Below, piece by piece: positions 37,131-48,100 of a stretch of DNA of 64,000 nt. A model generated the notes under the pieces. That model ran no database searches, was not told the DNA's origin, and saw only the letters and a program-made list of their open reading frames with translations. The stretch comes from Scalesia atractyloides (lineage: Eukaryota; Streptophyta; Magnoliopsida; Asterales; Asteraceae): assembly GCA_947069175.1 (NCBI GenBank), contig CAMTDV010000018.1:46078869-46142868 (forward strand), written 5' to 3'. How positions within the stretch are numbered: position 1 is the stretch's first letter; each line of letters starts with the position of its first letter. A program made the position numbers and the translations under genes.

Positions 37131-37890
37131 TAATCAAGTTCGCCCGGACTTGTAAGAAAGTCCGACCGAACTTTTACATACTTTGAAAGTGTTATTAGTT
37201 AATAAGTTCGCTCGAACTTATCTGATCTTAGTTGATTGGATTTACAAGTTCGCTCGAACTTATCGACTATAAATACCTGTCAAGTTCGCCCGGAATTCAT
37301 TCACTTAGAGCGAACTTTATAGCGAATAAGGCGATTTTTGAAATTAGGAATTAAACGTCGAAGTGCTGCCCCATTGTATACTGATTTGTGGTGATTTGCA
37401 CATCACTAATCATGGCAATGGTAGGTTATTGGTTTTGGACCTTAGATTGAACGAGTTTAAGAGATTAAGATCTGAGATTGATTGTTGAACAAGTTCTAGT
37501 CTTTTAATGATAAAATTGGAACTTAAAACATGATTAACATACATAGACCGTTGAAATGTCATCAATTAGAACAAATCAGTTTGAATAACATGATTGCGGG
37601 TTCTTGGTGAACAAGACGACAAGTTCGCCCGAACTTGTCTATAAGTTCGGCCGAACTTGTCATCAAGTGTTCAATTTGATAATACATAAGTTCACCCGAA
37701 CTTACCTGAGGAAAACTTGAAAATGATTTCATTACGTGTTCGCCCGAACTTCTATGAAATGTGATTAAAACTATTAGGCAAGTTCGCCCGGACTTGTGGC
37801 TTGTAATTGTAATTATGTTTATTGCAAGTCCTCCCAAACTTTGTTAAAAGAAATTGTCAAATTACCAATCAAGTTCGCCCGAACTTGATG
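37131..37890 (+). promoter_or_regulatory. Palindrome array with TATA box upstream of the third ORF
   Basis: About eleven copies or degenerate copies of CAAGTTCG-NN-CGAACTTG: 37135-37152, 37158-37173, 37203-37220, 37245-37262, 37281-37296, 37620-37637, 37642-37659, 37687-37704, about 37735-37752, 37779-37796 and 37870-37887. TATAAATA lies at 37268-37275, six bases after one palindrome. The LTRs have the same pair, palindromes followed by TATAAATA (D LTR: palindrome 41932-41949, TATA 41976-41983). The third ORF starts at 38048. It could be an internal promoter or an RNA leader; neither is shown. Confidence 0.6.
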
Positions 37891-38047
37891 GAAATTTGTA
37901 AAAATTGCAAAATTTCGACTAATTTCGTCTCGATCTACATGTTTGCAGAACATTTAGCTCTCGTTTAATAAATTTCACAACACTTGCATCACACTAGACA
38001 AGGCAATCTGTCTGTCTCTGGAAGGATTTGAAAGTATTCTCAGTTTT

Positions 38048-38902
38048 ATGGAACGGATTCCAATACATAAAGCGATCACGGAAAAGACGGTGGTCTACAG
38101 GTCGCATGTCAATAGATTTTGGATGTCCGCGGCAATGAACGATGATGATACTGTGATTAAGTCAATGGTTCGTATTGGTGAAGAGGATAAAGAGATCACT
38201 ATTACTAAAGCTGATATACGCAAGGTTCTAGAATTCAACGATGCAGCTAATGATCCGATGATGCTTGATGAGCGAATGGTTAGAGGGTGTTTCTACCGCA
38301 TGGGATATAAGGGGCATGTCAATGAATCTACACTGAAGAAAGGATCAGTTCTAAATCCTTACAAGTTTTTAATGCATGCGATTATCCACGCCTTCAGTCA
38401 TCGAAAGGCCGGTTTGGACGATGTGCAAGACTACATGGCCTGCATGGTTACAACGCTTATTCTCAACAAGAAGTTCAATTATTCGAAGCTAGTATTTACG
38501 CATTTGAAGAACAACATGGGGTCGAATAGATTGGTGATGTATCCAAGATTTATTCAAATGTTGATCGATGAGAAATTCAAGAAGATAGTGAAGGATCCAA
38601 ATGATATTTTGTATCTAAGTCATCTGGATGATACTACAGTCAAGAAGTTGATCACTTTCCAGAAGCAATCATCTGCACCAATTGCAAAGCACTATTTGGT
38701 GCTATCGCGTCTGAAAATTATATTGCGCCACCAGAATATAAGTGGAGGAAAGACGTTAGTGGTGATGAAAGCAAAAGAAACGCTGAGTTGGAATGGCTAT
38801 CTACTTTCAAAGAAAAGCGAAGTGATTGGTTCCTCAAGAAGGTTGTTGTTCAGGAGAAAAAGAAAGGCTCGTGAAAGCCTAAGAAAGTTGATACGATATT
38901 GA
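38048..38902 (+). CDS. N-terminal segment of the third ORF
   Basis: Starts MERIPIHKAITEKTVVYRSH. Conserved-looking blocks: FWMSAAMNDD, ITITKADIRKVLEFNDAAND, GCFYRMGYKGHV, NPYKFLMHAIIHAFSHRKAG, LILNKKFNYSKLVFTHL and RLVMYPRFIQMLI. From memory this pattern (FW.TA, a T.A.IR..L block, MGY, H.I......K, FN.SK, MYPRF.Q) recurs in hypothetical retroelement ORFs of Asteraceae; function unknown. After about codon 222 the frame shifts, and the natural continuation lies in another frame. Start chosen as first ATG after the palindrome array. Confidence 0.7.
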   Translation: MERIPIHKAITEKTVVYRSHVNRFWMSAAMNDDDTVIKSMVRIGEEDKEITITKADIRKVLEFNDAANDPMMLDERMVRGCFYRMGYKGHVNESTLKKGSVLNPYKFLMHAIIHAFSHRKAGLDDVQDYMACMVTTLILNKKFNYSKLVFTHLKNNMGSNRLVMYPRFIQMLIDEKFKKIVKDPNDILYLSHLDDTTVKKLITFQKQSSAPIAKHYLVLSRLKIILRHQNISGGKTLVVMKAKETLSWNGYLLSKKSEVIGSSRRLLFRRKRKARESLRKLIRY

Positions 38903-40354
38903 TCGATGAAGATGAGCCTGTCAATGTTCAACCTGAAGTTGGTCCTAGTACTGCAACAGCTGAGATTGAAAGTCAAGAGAAAACAACACAAGAGGATGAG
39001 GTGATATCTGCGACATCTGATAAAGATGAAGAAACTGATAGTCATGATTCTCTGGAAATTCAAACAAAGATAGCTATTGCTGAATCAGTTGCAGAGAAAT
39101 TAAAGAAACTGATGCTAATTATGAGCCAGAACAAGACAAAGATTCTGAAGAGGAGAGACCGAAGAAGAAAACAAAGCGAGTAAAGGCTTCTGTAGCTGAT
39201 GTATCTAAAAAGGCTACAAGTTCTCCTAAGACGAAAGAAAAGAAAGCAAGAAAGCTAGGAGCAGACGTTATGTTGGAAAGCCAAAGAGCACATAAGTCAC
39301 ACAAGAACCTTTTGGTGCAAAATCTATAGGAGCTACACAAAAACCTCCTATGGCTGAAAAAGTTCAAACTACTGATGTTCAAGAGACTATATTACAGACA
39401 GGAGTCACACAAGAACCTCCTGAGTCTGAATTACTCGAGATTCCGATTATTCAATCTCAAGATCCTCCAAAAGCTTCTTAACCTGAAGGATCAACACCTA
39501 AAGCGTCTACACCGAGAAGTACGCCGAAGTCTACGCCAAAAGTTACACTAAAATCGAAGTTATTTGGTGATATTCCTAATGAGCCAATTGATCTTCAAGA
39601 TTTGAACGATTTCTTTCTAGAATCTGATGTTGATGTTCTCGAAAAGCGTGTAAAGATTATGGAAGATAAAGTAACAAAGAATGAGTTAGAGAAAGCTGAG
39701 TTAGAGAAGCTGGTGAAGCAGAGCAAGGTGGAGAAAGAAATTCTGTCTGACAAAGTCAAATTCTTAGAATGCAATCGATGGTATCTAAAGGCCCTAATCG
39801 AAAGCTTACAGGATGCGAATGAAAGATTACTCAAAGAAATAAAAAAAATTACGTTCTGAGCGCGAGAAGAATGATCTACGATTCAACAGATTGTAGAAAG
39901 TGTTGACAAACAGTCTTGGTATTGATTTTGATGCTGAATACGCTCGTATAGATCTGCAGGAAGCCAAGGAAAAAGCTGATAAAGAACTGGCTGAATAGGG
40001 CAAGGGTAAGAATGTGATTGAAAGCATGCCCGAAATTACTGAGCCAATAGCTGAGTTTGCAAAAGCTTCGGAGTCTAGTGTGGTTGTTCCAGAAACAGAA
40101 ACAGAAAAGAAAGACGATGATGAAGCTGAAGATAAAGATGATGATGATGATGAAAAAGCAGACGATACTAAAGATGACTATGATGATAATGATCAAGAGG
40201 GAGTTGGTCTTAAAGTTGTTGATGCGAAAGTGAATGAAAAGTTTGATTTTATATCGTTGCTGAATGATGAATCTAATCAAATGGACGATCAAACTCAGTG
40301 GGAGCAGACAGGGGGGCAATTAGATGATATAGATATGAAGCTATTACTACTACG

Positions 40355-41734
40355 ATGCCAGTTGCTGCGATTCCTACAAAGCCTTTGATCTTGATGCTTG
40401 AACACAACGTTGAAGAGGGAGAGTTTGTACATAACTATTCTAAAGAAGACTTGGCAAAGCTGATCGATGTTGATGCTGAATCATTTGACTTTGATTTTGA
40501 AGAACAAGTTCTGAATGTGAATATGTTTGAGCCGAATGAGTATCATTACAAACGCAGATATGAAGCAGACGAGTATAACAGGGTTACTGTTGAGGATTGG
40601 TCTTTGGATGATGAGAAAGATGAGACTAAGAAGTACACCGGTCCGAACAATGATAGTTTTCCAACTTTTGAGGAGATGTACGAGCAGTTAAATGAAGACA
40701 TGTTGGAAGAGAAAATCAAAGAGTCTGTACGACAAGGAAAGATTCCTAAACCGATGACAAAAGAGGAGATTGGGCAAGCGAAGAAGTCATGGTTTAAAGA
40801 GATGCCACGTGAACGAAAGTTTCGACGTCCATTAGCATTCTTTACCAGAGATAAAGATATGTCATTGGGAGATATTCTTAGTTGGCGGTGGTTCAAAGAG
40901 ATGGATGTGTATGCCATCAAAAGGGAATTTAGAGTTCAGTACTTCAGATATCTGGCAGATTTCAAGACACTTCCTTACTGGGATGTTGAGGAGCTGGTAA
41001 AGACACGCAACGTAACATATCACATGAAGTTTATTTATCGGTTGTTGTGGAAAATGATCAAGTTTGAAGCAATAAAAGGTTTTAGGTACTGGGAGCCATT
41101 CATTCGTGAGCGTCGCATCAAAACAGATAAGAAGACTGGGGTTAAAGACATAACGTTGATTATGAAGCGTCCTAGAGCGATGAGAAACATGCCTCTAATG
41201 CAAATAGAACAGAATTTCTATCCACTATGTAGGAGGTGGCGGGTTGATCCTAACACTTGTGAAGCAGTGATTGTTCTAAAGTTTGAAGATCATTTAGATA
41301 TCACTAAGGAAAGGGTTGAAATGTATGGGTTAGAAGGTTTGAGAGGGTTGTGGAGAACGATATGGATACTAGACCCGATGTGGCTAGTAAATTGCTCAAT
41401 GGAGGATATCAAATGTTTATTCTTTAGCAAGATTTGTTTTGAAGAACGTGAGAAGGAGCAAGCGATGCAATATCAGAGGGTCGTAAATGTATGCTATGCG
41501 CACGAAGTTAACTCTGGTAGGATGTGGGAATCGAGCTGGAGGGAACTTGAACGCAAAGAATTTTTGAAGGAAGAAGCACGCATTGTACGTATACATGAAA
41601 TGGGTAGGGAGGCGAGACTTAGAAGGTTTCAATTCATGACAAAAGTGCCACCTACAGATCAAACGCCGATTCCAGAACAAGAACGTCGTAAAAAGCCAAT
41701 CAAGAACTTCTTTGGGCATGTCAGACAAAAGTAG
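40355..41734 (+). CDS. C-terminal segment of the third ORF (459 codons open)
   Basis: Unbroken segment ending VRQK just before the polypurine tract. It is charged and aromatic, with blocks WFKEMPRERKFRRPLAFFTR, WRWFKEMDVYAIKREF, RLLWKMIKFEAIKGFRYWEP and LWRTIWILDPMWLVNCS. No membrane segment, zinc motif or known enzyme signature is visible. I do not recognise a domain. The first Met is only the first in frame; translation would come from further upstream in an intact copy. Confidence 0.7.
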   Translation: MPVAAIPTKPLILMLEHNVEEGEFVHNYSKEDLAKLIDVDAESFDFDFEEQVLNVNMFEPNEYHYKRRYEADEYNRVTVEDWSLDDEKDETKKYTGPNNDSFPTFEEMYEQLNEDMLEEKIKESVRQGKIPKPMTKEEIGQAKKSWFKEMPRERKFRRPLAFFTRDKDMSLGDILSWRWFKEMDVYAIKREFRVQYFRYLADFKTLPYWDVEELVKTRNVTYHMKFIYRLLWKMIKFEAIKGFRYWEPFIRERRIKTDKKTGVKDITLIMKRPRAMRNMPLMQIEQNFYPLCRRWRVDPNTCEAVIVLKFEDHLDITKERVEMYGLEGLRGLWRTIWILDPMWLVNCSMEDIKCLFFSKICFEEREKEQAMQYQRVVNVCYAHEVNSGRMWESSWRELERKEFLKEEARIVRIHEMGREARLRRFQFMTKVPPTDQTPIPEQERRKKPIKNFFGHVRQK

Positions 41735-41780
41735 AGGTTTGAAGACTGATCAATACGAAGACGATATCCAAGGGGGAGTC
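41735..41780 (+). other. Final polypurine tract of element D
   Basis: AAGGGGGAG at 41770-41778, two bases before the LTR, the primer for plus-strand DNA synthesis. The same sequence precedes the 3' LTR of C. Confidence 0.85.
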
Positions 41781-42203
41781 TGTTAGTGCATAATGTCTAT
41801 GTCTTAGTCTTGGATCGAGTCTGTATAATTTTGGCTAGATTAGACTATAAATGAAGGGTATTTATGTAAAAGATACACAAGTTCGCCTAGAATCTATATG
41901 TAAGATCAAGTTCGGCCGAACTTGATCAAGTCAAGTTCGCCCGAACTTGATCTCCTACCAACGAACTTGTGAATCTATAAATAGGTGCCTTGGTGATTTC
42001 ATTTGTAACTTCTGCAACTTTGGCACACCTGACGGCGAAGCTCTGCCGGATCAGGATTTGACATGTACTGAACATTGTTTTATCAATAAACAATTCTTAA
42101 ACAATAAATCTTGCATATTCGATTAACACGTCATATTAATTCCGCAAATACGAACGTTAGATACCAATTTTAGGTTCCTATGCTGTAATGGAGCGATCCA
42201 ACA
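41781..42203 (+). repeat. 3' LTR of element D
   Basis: Starts TGTTAGTGCATAATG and ends GATCCAACA. Two good palindromes, 41907-41924 (centre GC) and 41932-41949 (centre CC), are followed by TATAAATA at 41976-41983. The downstream part resembles the C and E LTRs (GGCGAAGCTCTGCCGGATC). The next five bases are AGTAC; no matching left flank exists because the 5' end is lost. Confidence 0.9.
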
Positions 42204-42692
42204 AGTACCAGTACAGACAAAGAGTTGAAGGCTCGACTTTAAAAGTAGTGTTCCTTAATTTGCAATATTTTACTACAATTGTCATATCATTTGATATTTT
42301 CAATATTAATGTAGTTTAGCAGAAACGAAATCCGCTTTGAGGGTTTGCACACAATCAAAGTGCTTTTGCAAAGTATTATACAAGTTCAAGGCTACTGCTT
42401 TCGCAAAATCAAAAGAACAAGTATAATACACCAGATATCAACTAGTTAAAAGACCTAGTATCTGATATCAACTAGTTAAAAAGACCTAGTATCTCAGAAT
42501 CAGGCAATCTTTCAAACGAAATTTTACGATACCAAGGCCATATATCCGTGAGAAGTTGACCACATATTAAGAAGTTTTGTTATCTTTATATCTCGAAAGC
42601 AATTTACTAGACGTGTGAAGCCTACCGAAACATCCTTAGTGAGACTGTTTAAAAACTTTTTAAACTCATTTTTGTCTTTTTATATGTTTTTG
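42204..42692 (-). mobile_element. Element F, left piece: 3' untranslated region
   Basis: Minus-strand Sirevirus 3' untranslated region (compare A 160-600). It contains a roughly 35 bp tandem repeat (about 42430-42500, CCTAGTATCT blocks). The piece stops at TTTTG (42688-42692), the target duplication of E, and resumes at 52404. No coding sequence. Confidence 0.85.
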
Positions 42693-43064
42693 TGTAGGAA
42701 CGTCCACGATTAGCACGATTACCAAATAACAAGGATTACTCATTTAAATGTTGTTCTCATTGATCTAAAGTTCAATACATTCAAGAACCGGATCCGACAG
42801 AGCTTCACCGTCTCTGTGCCAAAATCTCTCCACACTTACAAATGAATCACCAAGGCACCTATATATAGGGACATAAGTTCGCTGGAGATGAAGAAGGTCG
42901 GGCGAACTTGACTTAAAAGTTCGGCCAAACTTGACTTCTCAAGACCATTCTTAAAGCGAACTTGACTCCTATTTTACATAATTACGCCTAGATTCTAACA
43001 GATTAAGCCCTATTCACTCAGACTCGATACATAATGATGTAGGCAACAGACATATGCACCACCA
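42693..43064 (-). repeat. 3' LTR of element E (internal deletion)
   Basis: Plus-strand start TGTAGGAACGTCC, end CATATGCACCACCA (sense start TGGTGGTGCA, mutated from TGTTGGTGCA). It lacks about 55 bp present in the 5' LTR near 52030-52085. The polypurine tract lies directly to the right (TCCCCCTTGG, 43068-43077). Confidence 0.85.
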
Positions 43065-45130
43065 GAATCCCCCTTGGATGTTGCCGTAGTCATTTTGACT
43101 TATAAAATCTTCTGAGTCTTCTGATCTTTAGTTCTTGAATAAACTTTAATATCTTTATCTTTATATCTTCTTTCTCTTTCTTTGAGCTTTGTCTTGATAA
43201 ACTTTTAATCAACATGCTCCCCCTAGCTTTAAGCTTTAGTCTCAGACTCCCCTTTTGCTTTGATCTTTAAACTTCAAACTCCCCCTAGCTTTGAGCTTTC
43301 TGAAATCTTTGGACAATATTTTATCCAGCTCCCCCTCAAACTTTACTACCTGTCTAAATAAATTCTGACATTCAAATAAACATTTCAGATTCACTGTTTT
43401 GAAATTTTGTACCATCAACATTTCCAACTTTAATCTTCACTTCAATTCAAGTTCAACTTAATGACCTTGAATACATTTTACATTTAAGACCTTCAATATT
43501 CACATTTTTTATTATTTGATTTGTGAAAATCCACTTAGTTGATCAAGTCCAAGTTAATGACCTTGATTAACCAAATATATCAACCAAGTCCAAATTAATG
43601 ACCTCCGTTTGAAACACCGTTATGAAAAATCTGATTTTAAAGTTTCAAATTAATGAACTTTTAAACATTTATCAGATTTTCTTACCAGACTTCAAAGATC
43701 CGTTCTCCAACATTGGCTCGTTGAAACTAATGTAGAAACAAAATCTTTTTGTATTTTAGAAAGTTTATGCTAAAACACACTGAAAATCTTTTTTGATTTT
43801 TATCTTGAAAAGGAAGTAAAGTATTTACAGAAACTTTTAACAAGTAAAGTAAACTATGTACAAACATATTTACAGACATATTTTTGTGAATTCATGTCTA
43901 AGGATCATATCAGTTTGTTTGAGACGTATCACCAGTACCGTTGACCTTTTTGAGACTAAGTTTTAAACTCGTTTACTTAGATTGTCGATATGTTTTTCCA
44001 CTTAAACTTTATCACGTTTCTCAACTGTTCCAAAATATGTTAAGGTATGATTTATGAAACTTGACTTAACTGTGTTTCCCACTTCTTGAATATACTCCCG
44101 AATCCAGATTCCCTAGATTTCATCTTACAGGTGAATATAGCGTAATTGATATTTATATCTGGGTTAATGTGAGACCTTGAGAGCTTAGGTTAGTACTACC
44201 ATACAGACAAAGAGATGAAGGCTCGTCTTTAAGGTGTGTTCCACTTAAGGAATCTTTTCAGCACTGCAAATGATTAGATCTTTCAATACTTTTCCAGATT
44301 GCATGCAGTTTAGGGGTTTATTGCGAAAGTATTATAAAAGTTCTAGGCTATTGCTTTTGCAAAAGCAGAAGAATTTGTATAATACCCCAGATATCAACTA
44401 TCTACAAAGACCTCGTATCTCAGAGTCAGGCAACCCTTTAATCGAAATTTCGGAGTACTAAGTCCATATATCCAAGATGTGTTAATCTACAAGATTAAGC
44501 AGTTCTAAAATTTAGTTTATATCTCGAAAACAATTTACTAAATGTGTTATGCCTATCGACACATCCACAGTAAGACTTGTTTTTTCCCTTTTAAACTTTA
44601 CAATTCTTTAGCATACTGTGATAGTCCACTGATGTACTATCATTTCCTTTTTGACAACCAAATTCTTTTTGTCTTTTTCAATGTTTTTAAATTTTCAACT
44701 TTTTCATATGTTTTAGATTTTTCTAAAAATTTTAAAATTTTCTTACTCCCCCTAAAATCAAAAACATATATTTGGATTTTAGGTTTTAAGAAATAACATT
44801 CTAAAAAGATAACAAACCAATGAGGATCACGAGAACTCGTTGTCGATCCTTTTGATTTCATTTTCTGCATCATCACCTGTCAGCAGAACAAACCATTAAA
44901 CTTTGATAACATCAACTTGTAGAAACCACTTGTACGAAATCGGTTTTTTAAATGATTTTTCAATATAACAATCAATGTTCTGTTTAACGGTGTGGATTTT
45001 CTCAAATTTTTATAATTTTCTTTTTCAACCACTTGTAATTTCAAAAACGTCAAAGATTATGACTTTCTAGATAAGTTAAATACTCATTAAGCTCCGCTAT
45101 CCAGATTTGACTTTGATACGCGGATCTTGT
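43065..45130 (-). other. 3' untranslated region and pol-deletion scar of element E
   Basis: Non-coding. Six polypurine-like tracts (plus-strand CTCCCCCT type) at 43068-43077, 43217-43224, 43246-43254, 43279-43286, 43329-43336 and 44745-44752. At 44960-45100 a short remnant of the RNase H end is joined to the protease start, marking the pol deletion. Small ORFs here (43242-43427, 44270-44461, 44542-44796) are chance. Confidence 0.8.
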
Positions 45131-45152
45131 GGAACTCCTGCACATAAAACAA

Positions 45153-46991
45153 CTATTTGAATAAGGAAACCCAAACCTTTTTGGTTTTGGGTTTGACATG
45201 ATAAGCATCATAACCATATTCTAACTCTTCATTATAATCAAAATCATCATCAAACATTTCGTCCAATGTCGATTCTGAAAACGTTTTTACCTTTTCTTTA
45301 TTCGCTGGTTTGATTACTGACTCGGTTAATTTGACGTTTTCAGTTTTGTCAGCAACATGCTTTGGTTTTTCTGATGATGAAAGCCTTTTCTTAGCAACCC
45401 ATGATTGTAGCTTGCTTCTCGCTTTCTTGATATAGAACCTAGAATCTTTGATTTCATTAAACCTTGAAGTTTCACCTTTTTCAAATGTTGAGTTTTCAAA
45501 CTTTGACACAATTCTAGGTTTCACTTCTTCTTTAGATTCATAGTTTCTATATGACTCTTTAATAGATTTTACAATCTCTGGTTGTTTTAGCTTTTCATCT
45601 TTTGATTCGGTTTTTCTTCGAGGAAACACATGCTTTAGATTCAGACATTTGCGAGCAATATGTCCAACAGTATTGCATTTAAAGGAAGTCCGATTATCAG
45701 AAACATTTCCACTAGTGGGTTTTAATCCACTTGTGGACTTGGTCTTAGCCTTGTCCCGAAGTTCTTTCTCCTTTTTTAATTCATCTTTCGATTTCTTACC
45801 GATCATACCTTCTTTTTGAACCGTATTCGTCCCATACAAAAACTTCATGTGTTTACTTTGTATTCATGACTTGGCGACTTCTGGTTCCTTCTCGGTTCAT
45901 CTTCATTTTCCTCCAAACCCAATCCTGCTTTCCTGTTCTCAGGAAAATCACCACCAAACTTTCGATAATTGTTAGCATTCCTTTTGGTTTTGAATAAAAT
46001 TTTTTCTCGTTTTTCTCAAGATCATCTGATGAAACTTCTACAAGCTTGAAAAATTATCAAGTTGATCTTCTTTCACCTTCCGCATCGGAAAACTGTCATC
46101 AAAGTATAATCTATCAGATTCCTTAATCTTGTACATGACAATATTAGGATCATCACTTAGATTATGTTCTGATGATGTATCATCATCTTCAGATTGTGAT
46201 TATGAGTTTTTCGAACTTGATTTGGCGCTTTCAGAGCTGCCGTCATCAGAATCATTTCCTAACACCTTTTTAACCACATTTTTTACTACCGGTTTATTGT
46301 CATCATTTGATTTCGTAAAGTCTACGTGAATGTTCTTTGGCAATTTATTTTCTTTTCTGACAAAATGAGTAAATTGAATGCCTTTTCAATCTTATTATCT
46401 TTCTTGCAGGAATAACTTGCAAGAAGTGGTGGAGGAACACTTCCGTATTCTTTACGCTTTGGTTTATCACCATTTTCCTCCGATTTAATCGTAGGTAATA
46501 TATGATCAATGACATATGCGTTTTTAGTGTAGCTCTTTAGAAGCTGTCTTACCCGTTCCATTTCTATCTTTATGTCTTGAAGCTCACGCTTTGTCTCAGC
46601 AATGGTGTTAATGTATATGTTAATTGCGTTTTTTTTTCAATTACAGTTGCATTTAACATTTTAACATTAGCATTTAGCTCACGATTAGCATTTTCAACAT
46701 ATTTATATTTGCTTGATATTTTATCATAAGCTTCTTTTATGGTTCTGTAATCATAACAAAAACGAAAGTTTTCGTTGTGTACAGTCAATTCTCTAATGAC
46801 TTTGACTTTATCAAGACATGGTTCACAAGGATTTGCGCACTTTGTGCAAGGTTTTTCAACCTCCATAATTTTCACAACTTCCTTTTCAGGCATTTTTACC
46901 TCAGCTTTTACCTTCTCTGCCTCTGATTTCAAAGCTTATTGCCTTTGCATCTCAAGGTAAGCTAATTCTTCTTCCTTAGCTCTCTACATAT
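45153..46991 (-). pseudogene. gag C-terminal half of element E
   Basis: Minus-strand segments 46570-46932 (CTKCANPCEPCLDKVKV), 46322-46561 and 45153-45848. The second knuckle reads SFKCNTVGHIARKC (about 45650-45692): the first Cys is Ser, so zinc binding is damaged. It ends KKVWVSLFK at a TAG, after which the pol frame (start of protease) is in phase, then lost in the deletion. Frameshifts lie near 46000, 46320 and 46565. Confidence 0.88.
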
Positions 46992-47177
46992 TGTAACATT
47001 TGTCAAAAACGGGTTTCCAAAACCCGCTCCGTTTTGTAATCGAATATCAAGTTATAAAAATCACGTTGAATATTTATGATTAATTTGACTTAAAATGATA
47101 AATAATTAATAGATAAACTAAACTATAAAAAGTATATATGATAAAAGGTTAAAACAAAATAAATAAAAAAAATATGA

Positions 47178-47260
47178 TGCTGCCGGGACTTGAACCCGGG
47201 TCAGCCAGAATCAACTTCCGCGACTTAACACACACTCACAAGACCACTCCGCCACATTGT
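47178..47260 (-). repeat. tRNA-like module with intact T-arm (second LTR copy)
   Basis: Minus strand: A-box-like GTGGCGGAGTGG and T-arm CCGGG, loop TTCAAGT, CCCGG. Equivalent to 8365-8446. A full acceptor stem is not evident. Confidence 0.6.
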
Positions 47261-48100
47261 ATTTTCTGTTATCTCTAGGAAACAAATGAGATTTATATAC
47301 AAACCCGGTTAAACCGGTTGCGCCAACTGAAAAACGGTAATCGGCAAATCAATCGTCAATTCGCTTGTTTACTCGCACATTCAGTTTATAACCGATGCAC
47401 CGACGATTTTTAATCAAGTCGGAATTGATTAAACATAAAGTCTCATCATTATCGGTTTTATAACCGAAAAATCATCAAGTCCAGATTACTTCAACTTTGG
47501 ACCACTCTCGCGACTCAGAAATATCATACAAACATCCCATTTCACTTTCGTCACATTTTCAGACCGTCAGAACGTCTAAATCAACTCGTCGGAATTTTCT
47601 GCAAAAGTCGTCGGAAAACCGTATTCATCCTCAAACGGTAAATCTTTCAATATCATTGTAGTTCAAAGATTATTAAGCTATTTCTAACTTAAACCTTCCA
47701 ATTGAAATTGAATTCAGACACCGATACCAGATAATTCCAGTTCACCGGAAAGTTTCTGGAAATCGTTATCTTCGTCTACGAAACGGTAAGGACCTTCAAA
47801 CACATCGTTAACGTTTGTTTACCACTTCAATTCCACAATTGACCAATCAAAAACGGCTAATCGTCTGTTCAGTTGAGGTGCACAAAAACAGAGACCGACG
47901 CCTGCCGGAACTCTGTAACCAATCGTTCACCGGTATGTTTTTCCTCTAATTGTCATCCCTGCTATCTCTTATCAGTTTGTGTAATGCTTAGCAATCGAAT
48001 TAACAAGTTTTAAGGATGTAAACTGCTGTCGGTAAAAATCCAGTGAAGAAGATGAACTTTGACAATACTATAAGTATAATTAAAATTGGTATTTTAAACG

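Larger units (their letters stand above)
38048..41734 (+). pseudogene. Third ORF of element D (position of the Sirevirus env-like gene)
   Basis: A coding region of about 1,230 codons between pol and the 3' LTR, broken by frameshifts (near 38715, 39185, 39860 and 40320) and stops. Order: a globular N-terminal domain (38048-about 38720), Glu/Ser/Lys-rich linker, coiled coil (39602-39859), acidic Asp/Glu run (about 40105-40200) and a Trp- and Arg-rich globular C-terminus (40355-41734). Sireviruses often carry an env-like ORF here, but I see no signal peptide and no hydrophobic membrane segment. It lies about 2.6 kb from the pol stop, so stop-codon readthrough from pol, the mode reported for SIRE1, cannot express it. 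Confidence 0.75.
31178..42203 (+). mobile_element. Sirevirus element D, 5' truncated, with third ORF
   Basis: Begins abruptly in gag at 31178 beside the 3' LTR of C; 5' LTR, leader and gag N-terminus are missing. Then come gag C-terminus, protease, integrase, RT/RNase H, 3' non-coding sequence, a palindrome array, a large third ORF (38048-41734), polypurine tract (41770-41778) and 3' LTR (41781-42203). Enzyme active-site motifs are intact although frames are broken. The following sequence (42204, AGTAC) is the 3' untranslated region of element F, into which D probably inserted. Confidence 0.9.

Noticed and set aside
37131..37890. CRISPR-like array
   Set aside because: Repeats are palindromes with irregular spacing and no unique equal-length spacers, and the DNA is plant retrotransposon.
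38797..39063. Hydrophobic minus-strand ORF, and 39876-40319 likewise
   Set aside because: These are antisense shadows of the Lys/Glu-rich coding strand of the third ORF.
40355..41734. Envelope glycoprotein
   Set aside because: Position fits the Sirevirus env-like gene, but no signal peptide, cleavage site or membrane helix is visible.
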